From Paramecium octaurelia (lineage: Eukaryota; Ciliophora; Oligohymenophorea; Peniculida; Parameciidae), in assembly GCA_905182995.1 (NCBI GenBank), contig CAJJDP010000001.1, forward strand, positions 516,001 to 580,000: a stretch of 64,000 nucleotides of DNA, read 5' to 3'. Below are positions 22,635-36,737 of this stretch, in pieces. The position numbers were made by a program, and so were the translations under genes. Each line of letters begins with the position of its first letter. Position 1 is the first letter of the stretch. Under the pieces are notes generated by a model. The model worked only from the letters and a program-made list of their open reading frames with translations. It made no database searches and had not been told where the DNA came from.

Positions 22635-24995
22635 TCATTAAATTATTGTTAGTAAAATTAAATTATTATTGATTGAATTTAGTTATATGAGTTGATCACA
22701 TTGCTCAAGCAATATAAATCTATCAATTACTATTAAAATCTAATTTCCAATGCATTTTACTTCCTAAATCCTTTTCTTCTCTGGTAATTCAAGAAGAACT
22801 TGAACTTCCTTATTCAATGTCTCCTTACTCTAAACATAAGGAATCTTCCATAAATAATCGTAGACAATCTCATCTATCATTAATGATATTTCAAAAATTC
22901 CATCTTCTTTGATTTATAAATGAATGCAATCATCATTCTCCACTATTTAGCAGATGAATTATTGCAATTAAACTAAAATAGATTCATTGACTTCCTCCCA
23001 TTCCCAATCAGATTATAATATGTCTCTCCATACAGATTATAAGATATTTTAATTGTTTTAAATCTTAATAATTTATAAATCTATGTTATATTTATAATTA
23101 TTGAACACACCAAAATTGTCAAGTGTGTAATCATTTAAGTCATAAGAAATAACAGTTACTTTTTTGTTCTTATCCTAAATATATTTTATTATTCTTTAAT
23201 CATCTTCATTAAAGTCCTTAACCAAATAGATAAATAAATTGCATTGCTAAATCATGAAATCTATCCAAAAATGTTGAAATTCCTGTCTTTCCTATACTGT
23301 AGCCGAATTTATCAAAAATTGAGATGGAAATTCAAGTTGCTTTATAATAATCTCCAGTCTATAATTCTCTTAAAATCCACTATCATAATATTAAATTGCT
23401 ATTTAATTTAAATCGAACTATATCTATTGTTCTACACCATAAATTGATTTGATAATGTTTGTTAAAAAAGTTGAGCTTTAACTTAAAATACCAATTGAAT
23501 ATTTTAATGTTGCGTTATGATCTTTTAGTTTTATACTCCATTTATTTTTAATTAAGTCCTGTAAAGAATAATGCTCACTAGTAATTAAGTTATCAAACTA
23601 AAACAAATTTTATTACTAAAGCAGCTGATTCAAAGTTAATTATAAACTAATAATATTTATTTTTTATTATTAACATTCTATTTTTAATTTTTCTATTTAT
23701 TACTTATCATTTTCTTAATCTGAGTCATAATCAGGTTTATTACAATCAAAACTTGAATCAGCTCCATCTTTGTCTTCTTTTTATGAATTATTTTTTTTAC
23801 TTTCGTCTTTACTTAACTCATTTTCCTCTTCATCTTATTCTGTAATTTTCGAATAATGTTTCTTTTATTCAAGAGGAATTTTAAGTTATTCATCTTAGAT
23901 TTGATCTGTTTACACTTCGCTTGATATAAGTTTTGGTTTTGTAATTTGATAAGTTCTATTAGGGCTTTGCAATATAATAGAAATTTAAACTTATTATTGT
24001 ATTTTACAATTCTTTTTCAATTTTTATTCTTTAATTGTTTATTTTATTTAAGGTTCTACATGTAATTTTTATTTTTCAAAGGTTTACTCAATTTTTCCTT
24101 CATTTTAAACATTTAAAAAATCAGTTTAAGTTAATTTGGATTTAAAATCAATTTTGTCTGTCTATTAAATGTTACTAATTTTATTTTAAATTACTTTTGT
24201 CTATGTTTCAGAGTTAATCATTTTTACCTTAGGCTTTTAGATTGGAATTGTATTTGTTTTTTCGGTATTGATTACCTAATTATTGATTTTAGTAGCAATT
24301 TTATAAGGGGATAAGGACAACGTTTCTCTTTCTTATAATGATACAAAAAACTTTTCAAAAATTGCATTAAGCTTTAGTAAAGATTTATTTAAGTCCTTCT
24401 ATTTTAAAATGTCTATTTCTAAAATTTCTTAATCAATCCAGCTTAAGATAGTATTTCTATCTTTGATGAGACGAAGTATATTTGCAGATACCTTATTTAT
24501 TATTTCAATAAGTATTTTAAAAGAAGTGTCTTTCTATATAAATTTATTTGGAATTATTTAATTTTTTCGTTAAGAATCCTATAATATAGATTCCAATTGC
24601 TAAATTTTGTTTTTATATTATTCCTTCTCTTAATCAAGAGCTGTTGATTTTTACTTTTCTTATATTATTTTAGTTAAATGAATTGTCTTAGCTTGTTCTT
24701 AAAATAGTAATTATTCTAAGAGCTAATTTTTTTGTTAGAACTCTTAAGCTGATTTTTAAAGTTAACTACTCTTAACCTAAAGTTAGTAATTGAAGGTATC
24801 ACTCATTTCTTTTTTTTCTTATTCATGCCTTCTTCTTAATTGGTCTAATTGCAAAAATAATTTTTCTAATGTTTAGTCTTTAATGCTGTTATCTAAATTA
24901 ATCGATTCATCCTTGCTTGTATGTTATGTTTTAGTTCGTATCACTTTATTATTGACTAAAGGGCTTTTAGATTATCTTTAATGACTTTTTTACAT
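22635..24995 (-). CDS. 786-aa coiled-coil protein, unknown
   Basis: A single uninterrupted frame of 787 codons in the ciliate code. Residues ~30-130 and ~400-460 are coiled coil (LEKLFLQLDQLRRRHEQEKK; INIISLQLTLNQLLQQQNLF). Between them is a Lys/Thr/Gln-rich linker with an acidic Ser-rich end (EQDEEENELSKDESKK). The last 330 residues form a non-repetitive globular domain (FQHFWIDFMIQQCNLFIYLV, VTVISYDLNDYTLDNF). The layout resembles cytoskeletal or basal-body proteins but no motor or kinase motif is present. TAA/TAG codons are abundant and would shred it in the standard code. Confidence 0.7.
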
Positions 24996-25363
24996 TATTA
25001 ATTTATAGTTTATAACTTTAATTTATATATGGAATAATCCAATAAAAATTAAGTATCAACTCATCTATATTTAAGGTCAAGATATGTATTAATTAGCTTT
25101 CTAATAATCTTATAATAATGGAAATTTGAGTCGAAATAATTATTGCATTGTTTTTTAGCTTCAAAAAGGAAATTTGACTTATTTAAATAGGTTTTCTATC
25201 TTCATAATTTATCAATATAATCTTTCTATTTATAGTTCATTTTGTTCAGTAAAATAAGAAATAGTTCTATGTCGAACAACAGTATAAAAAGTCATATTTA
25301 AAGTCCTTTTTTATGATTAGGTTCTGTATATTATTTATTTTAAGATTCAAAATCACAAAAATT

Positions 25364-25786
25364 ATGAAATCTGAATCATTAAACCCAGATTATCTTGAGT
25401 TAAATCTCAATCATTCGAAATAGCATGATCTAAGCAATAGCACACATATCAAATCAGGACATTGGAGCGAAGAAGAGCATCAATAATATGTTTAATTTTT
25501 ACTTAGAGTCAAAGGCTCAGGAGATTCTTAAAGAAAAGGATAGCCCTTATTTAAAAGGATGAGTTAGATTATTGGTACAAGATCTCCAAGTTAATGCAGG
25601 TATTTATTTCCATTATGAAGATCTCATCATTAAAAATTTAACCCTTTTAATCCACGCCTTAGAAAGAATCATAAAAATAAAAAAATGCCTAAAATAGAAA
25701 AACCTATAATGAGAAGTAAATAAATTATGAGATAATATTTTTCATAAAATAAAATACATTCTGAGGATGAATTTCAGAGTGAATGA
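25364..25786 (+). CDS. SANT/Myb-like (SHAQKY-type) DNA-binding protein
   Basis: 133 residues; one intron at 25600-25620 (21 nt, AAG) gives 134 codons. A single Myb/SANT repeat starts GHWSEEEHQQYVQFLLRV, with the third helix KRMSQIIGTRSPSQCRSHHQ ending in the SHxxKY/F-like box (QCRSHHQKF). Single-repeat Myb proteins of this kind act as transcription factors in plants, amoebae and ciliates. The remaining C-terminus is basic (RKNHKNKKMPKIEKP). Target genes cannot be told from sequence. Confidence 0.8.
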
Positions 25787-26463
25787 GCATTTTTGATTTA
25801 TGTATTTAGTATACACATTTACTCTAAAATAACTGACTCTTTATTTGTTTTTAAAGTTTATTTATACTACTGTTATTAAAAATTTTCTAGAGAATCCTTA
25901 ATTAAATCTAATTCACTATAGTTTCATAACATTCAAATACAGATTTTGCATTTCTCTAAAACATTCCTTTTAGCTTTGTTCTGTAAATAAAATTTAAATT
26001 TTTAACTTGTGAGTATTAACATGAAGATCATAAATTAAGAATCATTTAATAATAAATTTAAAATATATTAAGTATTACTTAGATTATAAATTCTTTAAGG
26101 AAAAGAAGGAAAGAAACTTTCCATTTGCTATTCAAGAAAATATTACAAAATAAAATTAAAAGCGAATATTAAATAGCACTAATTCTATTATTTTAAAATA
26201 TGATAGTATTAGAGTCATAAATTAATTTAATCAAAATGCAAAATTAGAAAAGACTGTAATTTTAATTTTCTGGATAAAGTATTTAAAATTCTAAATAAAT
26301 TAGAAACAATAAACTAAAGCTTGTATTAATTAAAATTGTAAAATTTATGAGAAGATAATTAAATTTATAAATGAATAATTTAGTCTGAATTTATTATGTT
26401 AATGTATTAGCATCCCCCAAAATATAATTTATAAAAGCTCAAACATTTTCTAAAATTACTAAA
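25787..26463. other. Intergenic, nothing supported
   Basis: Nearly 700 bases of very A+T-rich sequence with frequent TGA in all frames. No gene or RNA was recognised. Confidence 0.4.
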
Positions 26464-27284
26464 ATGACTGCTGCATAGAAGTAAATATAGTAGAAAAATA
26501 TATCTAAAATAGAATATAATGATTAGCTTGATAAAATTCAAGACTATAATATTTACTGTTAATATAGAAGATACATAATAGGATAAGATGAAGAAATTTA
26601 AGTAATTTTGCCAAAGAAAGAATCTTTATTATAATTAATATATAGATTTTACAAATATTTAAATATCAAAAATGCAGAAAGAACTTTCTTTGCTATAATT
26701 ATTTGAGATGAAGTAATCTAGTGGACATTTTAAAAATTATAAAGCCATTTGATTGTTGGAAAATGAAATACGAACTTGAAGAAAGCTTTTTAGTTGTTAA
26801 TTTCACTTATTTAGTTAAGAAATGGAGAAACCTTCTAAAATTTATTAAAAACATTATCAAATTTTGGAAGCATCCTAATTTTTTGGTTTTCTTGTTGCTT
26901 ATTTTTCCATGAAAACCATGCAAGACACAGAATTCATGAATGCCATATAGTTTTACAGACCACTCTCGAAAATAACAGCAAGGAATATGATTCAGAAGCA
27001 AAAAAATAGATTTATGACATATTCATTTAGAATACCATAATTTAAAGGGCATTTCGATTATTGTATGGTACAGTTATATTAAGGGATATAAATGAATTAA
27101 ATATCACAAATCTAATATATTTTTTAATGAAATATGAATACAATACTCAACTATCTGATTTAGGTTAATGGTTTTCCCATTCTGGTGTAATTATTGGATT
27201 CATTTATGCCATATATGCAACAACCCACATTAACCAAGCACAAAATGTAGCAATCGTCACACTTACAAGGGTTATTCTATATTG
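26464..27284 (+). CDS. Unknown protein, exon structure partly unresolved
   Basis: Starts MTAAQKQIQQKNISKIEYND and reads about 80 codons; a frame break near 26705 is unresolved. Downstream exons join over a 22-nt TAG intron to give KPFDCWKMKYELEESFLLRN, FHENHARHRIHECHIVLQ and KKQIYDIFIQNTIIQRAF. The helical, Leu-rich character suggests a soluble alpha-helical protein. The frame stays open to 27284, overlapping the convergent V-ATPase gene by 138 bases, so the true stop may be earlier through another intron. No family recognised. Confidence 0.4.
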
Positions 27285-27435
27285 AAATAGATTATTACGT
27301 CCTGTTTTCGGGAACATCATGAGGATTCTTGGTTTTTTTAGTGACATAAGTATTGAACCCAAAACATGCAGCTACTCCTAAGACCATGTAGATTATGGAT
27401 CCAACCAATATCGATGAACCATGACTCATTGCCAT
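27147..27435 (-). CDS. V-type H+-ATPase subunit e (Vma9/ATP6V0E family)
   Basis: 88 residues with two transmembrane helices: GSIIYMVLGVAACFGFNTYV and TIATFCAWLMWVVAYMAQMN, the second followed by PIITPEW. Size, two-helix layout and the (A/M)xQ-NP motif after helix 2 match the small hydrophobic Vo subunit e. One 22-nt TAG intron separates the helices; the exon sum is 89 codons. Function: part of the membrane sector of the proton pump acidifying vacuoles and contractile-vacuole membranes. Assigned by topology and motif; sequence conservation in this family is low. Confidence 0.75.
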
Positions 27436-27627
27436 TTTAATATATTAAATAAATTATATAATAATATAGATCAAAATGATTAATTTATTTCTAAGTTATT
27501 GGGAAAATCCAATAAATATTAAGTTCCAAAGTACTATTATCAATGGTCTATTCGAATAAAAGTAGAAGACAAAAATTTATGTAATTTATATTTTATTTAC
27601 TTATCAACTTTACTGCCCATGTAAAAA

Positions 27628-28236
27628 TCACCATTCTTCACCAAATAAGTCTTCTTCCATAGGTATTTGTTATACTTGTTATTCTCCATCCTTGGCTGAT
27701 AATACTTGAATATATTTGTTTTATAGTTTCGAAAAAAATAGTCTAAATAATACAAAATTTTACTAGTTAAATTAGGATTCTTGTTATTGATCAGAAAGAT
27801 TCCAGTCCTTCTAAAATTATTTAATATCATATTCTGATTGCCCCTTAAATTATATGACCATTGCAAGACAGCAATTTATAAATTCTATAAAATGCTTTGC
27901 CTAAAATAAGTGAGCCCCTTGAATGAATTGAATAAAAATATCAATATTTTTTTCTCGAATCGCAATATCCATATATGGCTTAATATGCTCTGATAACACC
28001 TTACCAAATGCTTTTTCATATTCTTTAGATTGAATTGGTTTTGGGAATTTCATTTTTTCAACATCAAATTAGAATTCTTCGTAAAACAATTTAAATGTTT
28101 ATAAAAAGTCTCCAGTCACTATTTCTTAAAAAATAATATCTTTATCCACTTAATAAGGTTCTAATCCTTTTGCTAGCTCAATAATCTAATTGGAAATGCT
28201 GATTTTCAAGCCGTCTTTTGATATTATTGTTATCAT
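27628..28236 (-). CDS. SKP1-like (BTB/POZ-fold) protein
   Basis: Intronless, 202 residues. The N-terminus MITIISKDGLKISISNQIIE resembles the SKP1 start (strand, turn, then selection of target helix), and the C-terminal part AKHFIEFINCCLAMVIQFKG with SEYDIKQFQKDWNLS parallels SKP1's LLDLTCKTVANMIKG-type helix and IRKxFNI motif. Typical SKP1 is ~160 residues and ends in WCEE; here the end is EEDLFGEEW. SKP1 bridges cullin-1 and F-box proteins in SCF ubiquitin ligases. Divergent, so elongin C-like or a lineage-specific relative is possible. Confidence 0.6.
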
Positions 28237-28523
28237 ATAATTAATTAATTAATTATAAAATTAATCAATATATATATTTATCAATTTAATATATTTTTTT
28301 ATAGATTTTTGATGAATGGTTATTTGAATTGTTTGTAAATTGTTTAAAATATCGTTATCATTAAGAGGAAATACACCAGAAGAAAATTATTGTATTTTCA
28401 AAAGATATAAGTTTTTTATTCTTAAATAAAATTTAAATGACATTATGATATAGATATAATACTTATATTGAAAAATTATAAAAAAGATAGATTATTCATA
28501 AATTTTTATTTATCTATTCAGCC

Positions 28524-29613
<1,090 letters not shown>

Positions 29614-30258
29614 CCTACATTTCGTTGCTTTAGATGGTGCAATTCCCCATAAAATAATTTAAATTGTTTAAATGATAGACATAATTAAATGGTTTAATAA
29701 TACACATTATTTTCCTTTAATTTATACTTTGATCTTTTAATAATATCAAAAATAGACTTGAAGCTTAAAAAGGAAGTTTTTACCAAAAAATTTTTTTAAA
29801 TGTCTACATATGTTTATTTATAGATTAGAAATTTTTATATTATTTTAAAATAGGATTTGATTTTTTGTTTTAATTACATATTATTAAAATTTATTTATAA
29901 TAATAGATATTGAATAAGGTTAAAGATTCATTGGGCAAATGTAGGAAATTAGAACATGCAAGGCTAAAGGAATTGTTAAGCCTATTGTTATTATAATAAA
30001 TTTACCATTTATTATAATTAATGATATTACATTATCATTAATTCATACTTTGAGTTTAATTACATTTTATCTTGTTATAATTGATTAATTCTGCTTTGTA
30101 AATATAGGTTCTAAAAATATAATCAATAAAGTACTTAAGTATTCAATTATTGAATAATTAAAGCTTAATGTCTATTGGCCTCTTCTGCCTATTAAAATAA
30201 ATTTGTCTCGTTATTGTCCTAAATTGCCTCAACTTTCACAAACTTCTGATTTTAGGTG
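29614..30258. other. Intergenic, nothing supported
   Basis: A+T-rich spacer upstream of the kinase and downstream of the helix-turn-helix gene. No protein-like frame or RNA noticed. Confidence 0.4.
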
Positions 30259-30748
30259 TCAAATAAAGATTTTTTCTAAATGTTTTCTAAAATTAATATG
30301 AGTATTAATACCTTCATTATTTTATCCTAAACTCTTATTGGATTTCTATTTTATTTCTCTGACTATTTTTTTTGTTACTCTACCTTCTCTTCTAAAAATT
30401 TGCATAATTGCCTTGGCTGTTGAGAAGTTGATACTCAAGTCTTTAGCAGCACTCTTAATAGTACAACCAGTAGAGGTAACTCTTTCGATCAATGCTTGTC
30501 TCTACCTGTTCGAAATTTTGGCATATTTTAAACCAAACTTACCTAAAAGATAATTATAACGTTCTACCTTTTCTTTTTTTATCATCTCCGTTTTGGTCAC
30601 TTGCCAGTTATTTTAGATGTGATTTGTTGTTGCCATTATTTTCTAAATCAAAAGACGAATCAGAGTTTTAAGAACATTCAGAAGAGCTAGAAATCTATTC
30701 TTCTACCTTCTCTACCTAGGCAATCTCTTAATCTAGCATTAAATCCAT
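30259..30748 (-). CDS. Helix-turn-helix DNA-binding protein (ciliate-type homeodomain-like)
   Basis: 154 residues, one 25-nt TAG intron, exon sum 155 codons. The acidic Ser-rich N-terminus (MDLMLDQEIAQVEKV, SSSSECSQNSDSS) leads through a KKRKGKFGLKY basic patch to a three-helix domain: NRQRQALIERV, TIKSAAKDLSINFSTAKAIM, QIFRREGRV. This is the homeodomain-like/transposase-type HTH in which the STAKAI helix would be the recognition helix. A domesticated transposase DNA-binding module or a small transcription factor are both possible; no catalytic domain is attached. Confidence 0.7.
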
Positions 30749-30976
30749 AAACTATGGTAAAATCAATTTAAATAATTGAAAAAAGTGTTGATTCTTATTT
30801 AGCTTTTATACAATTAATTATCATTATGAATTAGAGATAATTTAAGAACATCAGAAGTTCTTAAATATTTTTCTTTTCTAATATCAATTTTAGATTTGAA
30901 AATTGTAGCTTTTCTTGTTGTTTATATAAATATAAAACATTAATAAAAATTAAGACATAATTAGAATACTGCAAAG

Positions 30977-33900
30977 TCACTATATTTTGCTTATATTGTC
31001 ATCCAAACTTATGAATTCCTCCTCAATAATTTGTTCCAATGATTAAGGTGAGATTATCATTCTCTGTTAATTAATATCTATCAAATGTTAACACAAATTT
31101 AAAGCTTATTGTCTTAATTTTGGCTCAAATTCCTAAAACTCAATATTTAATTTATACTTCAACTTCTTAAATGTCTTTTATTTTTATTAATCTTTTTTTT
31201 TTGTATAAATTTTATTACTACTATTCCTAATATAATTTGCACTCATAATCAACAGAATATTCTGATGATTTTGGAAATTAATAAGCCATATAAGGAATAA
31301 ATTTGTATGGTGATTCTATCTTCACTTTTTATTATTACTGCTCTTAAATGGGATTATGATTGATTGTTATTCCAAAATCTATAGATAATAAATGTAATTT
31401 ATACAATCAAAAACAAACATCCATTCATAGAAATAAAACTCTTCTAGCTAAAATAATGAGAATAATTCGATCAATTTTAAACCAGATATTAAAAGAAAGG
31501 GATTTGCTTGTTTTCCTTTTCTATCAAATATTTACATCAACATGCTCACTAAATATGGCCATATCTATCTAAAAACTTAAGTCAAGGAACTTTGGCTCAA
31601 TCTTAAAACTAAAATTCTAATGCAAAATATAATTAATATTGAAATTGCTGCATCTTAAGAGTTAATATCTTTTATAACAGACAATATTGCATCCAATAAA
31701 GTAGTTAATTTAGATTAGTATTTATCGACCCCTCCAGAATATATTATAAAACACACCCTTTCGAATCCTTTTGTCTTTTTCATCATTTCAGCTGATTTAC
31801 TTTTAAATAGACCTGCAAACCCTTAGAAAAACTTAGAATTATTTCCTAATTGATCAGTTAGAATATCATTCTTATCTGAAATAATGTCAATGATTTCTGT
31901 CCAAAACTTAAGACATCTTCCTGTGCATTTAAAAAAGTCCTATCTATTAAAAAGATCTAATATATTATTTAGAAAGATTTGAGGCAAAATTTCTTTATTG
32001 TGCTTTAAAATTGTACATAGTAGTTCTGATGCAGCTTCAACTATATTTGAGTTTTCTTTATTTTCAATTAAAGGGAAGAGGAGCACCATAAATTCCTTCG
32101 TATTTTCAATAATTCTTTCACTTCTAGAGACTTCATATGTATTTATTAGAGTAACCCAAGATAGTCTTTTTAAAGTCTTTAGAGCTATTATTGAACAATG
32201 CTTTGAAAATATTGACTCTGTCAAATTTATAGGCTATTTATTAATTGAATCAAATAAAAATTATTAGATTTGATAACTTGCTTATGATTCTTAGGTCTAA
32301 GCAACTTTATCTTAATAATCCTCATACAATTCAAAGATTGTGGGAGTAAAAGGAACAACCAGTTGGAATTTTTGATCTGCTTACACATCAATTATGTTAT
32401 CTGAATTGAATACTTAGGTTGAATAATTTTATTAGAATGATGCCATCTCAGCCAAAATCACTAAGTTTTACCTTAATTGAGTGTGCAATTCTTTTCTAAA
32501 TTCCTCTAAGACATCCTTCGGAGAAAACTTCCAAGACATCATGTATATAATTTCCAAAACATAACAAACAGTATTTATATGTCTAGATTAGAGAAGACAT
32601 TTGGAAAAACTTAAAAATACATTCCATAACTTAATTAATTCCTTATTCTTCAAATTTTGATACTAAACTGAAGAGAAGTAAGTGTATAAGAAGAATAGAA
32701 CATCATTTTCAAATTTAGCTTATTCATAATTAAAAGAGTAGGGTCCTTTTTTATATTTGTTTTTTTAATTATATTGTATTATTGTTTACACTTATCTAGT
32801 ACGAACAAATGCTGTCATAAATTCATCTGGAACTATTTATAAAGTTATTGCTAGTTCAATTAATTTACACATATTCTGGTTAATCTTTAATTGATTCTTA
32901 TTTACATTTATTTAACTCTACCAGACCTCTAAAATAGATGATATTAAATTTGATGAAAAATGTATTGAGCAAGGTCTTAATAATTACAGAATTGACTATT
33001 TTATTTAGACTTCATCTGTAAACTCTTATTCTGATCTTTATAATTCATCCTTCAAGACTTTGTTAAATTAATCGAATTTCTCATATTCATAAACGATACA
33101 GCCCATAATTGACAAATGCTCCCAAATTAGTGAGCATCTCCAACATTCCAAATAAGATTCCAGAATCTATGGAAATAATTTGAGAAGCATTTGACATGTA
33201 TCTGAATAATTTTAAAATTAAGGTTGTGTCTATTGATATTTTAGGATGTGGTTTTTATCAGTCTTTTTGAAAAATACATTTAATGTAAATAAGTCAACTA
33301 ATACGCCTGCTGCATTAGGTCTTTAATCTATATCTTTTGTATCATATTTAAATTAAAAAAAGTAACTGATGATAGCTCTTATAGAATTGGATAAAGACAT
33401 GACTTCTTCAAAATCATCTCCAGATAACCCTGTTTTTATGTGAATCTATTCCGAATTTAGCTACTGAATATTTAACTATTGAAAATTATTGTTAATTTCA
33501 TTTTTAAATAATTTGATAAGTTATAAATTAGTCTATCTCTTCTCTATACTTGCTCCAATCTTATTTTAGTTATATTCACACTATCCCAATAACTACAATA
33601 GAGATTTTAATATAATTGATATTTTTTCAGTAATTATTTTAGGAGGGAGCAATTAGCTTATAGAGTAAACTCCAACAACGATGGTATTTAAGTATCTTTA
33701 TTTTAAGAAAAATACTTTTGATGATTATAACCCAATAATGAGATTGTTAAAAAATGATGGTTATTCATAAAGATCAATTAATTCATTTCTATGTTATTAG
33801 GATAATTCTTTTTCTAATTCAAATGTATTTAATAAAAATACTTTTATTAGATTGAGTAATTATAATTAAAGCAATTAATCATTTTTTTAAATCACTTACT

Positions 33901-36150
33901 CAAATTTCTACAAAATTTAATTAAAATACAAAAGTAATACTTGAATTTTGTTTTTGTTATCAAGAGTTAAATTTATCACATATTCCAACAATTCTGCACT
34001 TGTTGCATTAATTTTTGAAAATTCATTGTTGTTAAAATCAGCTAAAACAAATTAGATTAAGATTTAGCAAATTAATTTATAATATGTGTTTAAGTGTTCA
34101 TTCTAACAAAAGGTGGGTTTAGTTTTTTCTATATAAGGTTAAAACCATTCTTTGGACACATAAATTTATTATAACTTCTTAATGGTGTCTACAGCCAATT
34201 CTAGAGAAAACTCTTTGTTTTTCTGAATATCTTATAAGATCTACTCCAATCTTAGAAGTATTGGATCAATTATCCTAAAGAAAAAGGGTGCAGATTCACT
34301 AAGCCAAGTCTTAGTATTATATCTAATTAAAGGATTTTCATGTTCTAAGTAGTTTAACATTTATAGTATTCCAACTCCTGTGTTGAGTTTTGGATGCTTC
34401 TTATAGAAGACATTTGTAATTCTACAGAATATCTAGTACCTCCTTTAATCCCCCTGCTTTAATGCTTTTTCAATCACATATACAAAAATGTGTTAGAACC
34501 TTTCTGCTATATAAAGTATGAACTCTACAGCTAATTAATCATGATAATTCTAGTCTAGAAGTAGCCATAATTTTTCAAAAATCTATTTGATATAGTTTCT
34601 TTCATTCTAATTACTTGAGTATTCATATTAAGTATTATCCATTGATAAAGAATCCATTTTTACAAAAGGTTGAATATCAGAATAGCTGCTTCTTGTAATC
34701 ATTTCGGTTAGCAGAAATACATTTTAATGTATTTAGGCTTGTTTTAGTAATTCAATTATCATTTCTATAGAGCATAAACTTATTTTATTGGTTCCTTATT
34801 CTAAGGAATCAAATAATTAAAATAGCCAATTCGGTATTGAGGAATGTTGTACATCTGCGTGTTTCATTAAGAATAATTGTGATCTGAGTAGAATTTAGGA
34901 AGTAAGAGGGAATAAAGCTTCTTATTCATTCTAAATAGAATATTTGCTTATTTCAACATAGTAATCACAATATTGAGAAATGATATTAATATCCATTTAG
35001 TCTATTGGTTGATAATTGGGTTATTTCTACAGATTTGAGATTCTTCCGTAATTACTACCCAAGGCTAAAGATAAATCTTTTTCATTTTCTAATAATTCTA
35101 GTCTTTGTCTGATTTTATTAATGCAATCTAAAATTTATGCTAACAATTATTATGGTATTTAAATTTCAAATAACCTTTCAATCTTTAAATTCATAATTTC
35201 CTTGAGTGCTAAAACAAAGAATTCTTGCAGACATTAAGTTCTCTATTGAAAAAGTGTAATGTCATCAATTTTACTTAAGTCAGAGAACTACTACTTCATC
35301 AAGGTATTTAAACAGTAGTCAATAATTTAAATACACTCCTTGATCTGATCTTATTTTTGAGCAATTGTAAAATTTTTCAAATGTTCATATATTGATTTCA
35401 GAATTAATTCACTTTAACTTGAAATACTCTCAATTAGTCTTTCGCTTGCTTTCTACAATTCTCCAAGTTTGTCAGATTAAATCTCTTAGTATTAGATTGT
35501 TTTCCTATAAATAAATCTTGCTAAGTCGTATCCTATATCAAATAAGGTCATAGAGACTGTTTCTGGATGTTGCATATACCAATTTTATAAGATTTTCAAG
35601 GGATCGCCTTATTCTTCAATTAAAATTCTTCGCAACCCAACTTGAATATACTTGACAATTTCCATGTTCTCATTCAACTCATCCTCGCCAAAGAACCAAT
35701 TATTGATTCTCCTTACTACGGCATGATCTAATTTAATAAATAACAATAAGCATTATTCAATCAATATCAAATTCTCTTATTCTTAAAACACATTTTCTGA
35801 AATTTTACAATATAGACACATAAAGTCTAAGGCAGCCCTTTTCACAAGAATGGATTCATCCTCCAGAGAAGCCAATAATGCATTAATCACTAAGGCTTTT
35901 TTATTAGGCATTTTCTCATCTTCTTACAATATGCAATTTTCTATATCTACCTATTATTGTTTAGACCATCTCTTCATCAAATACTTATAAGCTCCCAACC
36001 TGCATCTCCCTGATCTTATTATAGAAACCCATAACAAGCCAAAAAATTATTTTATTCCAACACTCTCAGCCGCCTAATCCAATGAACTCATAACCTAATA
36101 TACTTAAAATCACTTACTTTTTTCATCATCTCCTCATTGGTGTCTTCCAT
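30977..36150 (-). CDS. DOP1: Dopey/DOP1 family membrane-traffic protein
   Basis: A 5.2-kb gene starting MEDTNEEMMKK, with an intron after codon 11. The N-terminal domain has the DOP1 layout: RLGAYKYLMKRW, then INALLASLEDESILVKRAAL followed by DFMCLY and VVRRINNWFFGEDELNEN. A very long helical-repeat region follows, including LKRLSWVTLINTYEVSRSER and ENSNIVEAASELLCTILKH, ending ALNLCQHLIDIN and a helical tail. DOP1 works with MON2 and flippases in endosome-to-Golgi transport and kinesin adaptation. I read both ends and parts of the middle; internal introns were not all mapped, so the protein length (about 1,700) is approximate. Confidence 0.75.
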
Positions 36151-36181
36151 CCCAACAATTATTGAACTTATTAATCCTCCC

Positions 36182-36697
36182 ATGCATGGTAAAAGGTCCT
36201 TTTACAATGGATAATAGTATTTCTCAAGTATGTTCAAAAACTTTGGTTTACATTAGATCGAGGCAAATCCAAAAAAGGGGAAGAGACCAAGAGAAAATAA
36301 AGGCAAATCCTAAACCAAGTCATATTCAGTATTTGAGCATAGAATTTGCAGAATCAAATCATAAATGACTAAAGCATTTTCATGAATTGCTTTGTTCCAT
36401 ATTGGACTTAAGCATTATGCTAATCTCTTACATAATAATTTTTTCTTTGGAATATAGGATCCTTAATATGTTTAAAATACACCTTATAATTTCAATAGCC
36501 ACTAAATAGATAATGATGATAATTCACCTATCCTAAATCTGACCATTCCTTCAGAGTCTCATAATTCTTTAAAATTGCACCTATCTTTATTTTCTATTTC
36601 TATTATTCCTCCGATCTGGACTTAGCAATACTCTAATTTTCAAAATTCCTATTATTCTATCTTAAATCATTAAACATTCTATATGATAATTAAATGA
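36182..36697 (+). CDS. Hypothetical protein, 157 aa
   Basis: Introns of 23 nt (CAG acceptor) and 19 nt (AAG) give 158 codons from ATG 36182. The first part is basic (MHGKRSFYNGQQYFSSMFKN, PKKGKRPRENKG), then comes a segment with HYANLLHNNFFFGIQDP, then a polar C-terminus ending QTFYMIIK. It starts only 31 bases from the DOP1 start codon on the other strand, an unusually tight divergent pair. No family recognised. Confidence 0.45.
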
Positions 36698-36737
36698 ATA
36701 TAATTTAAGAATTTATTCTAATTAAAATAGTTAAAAC

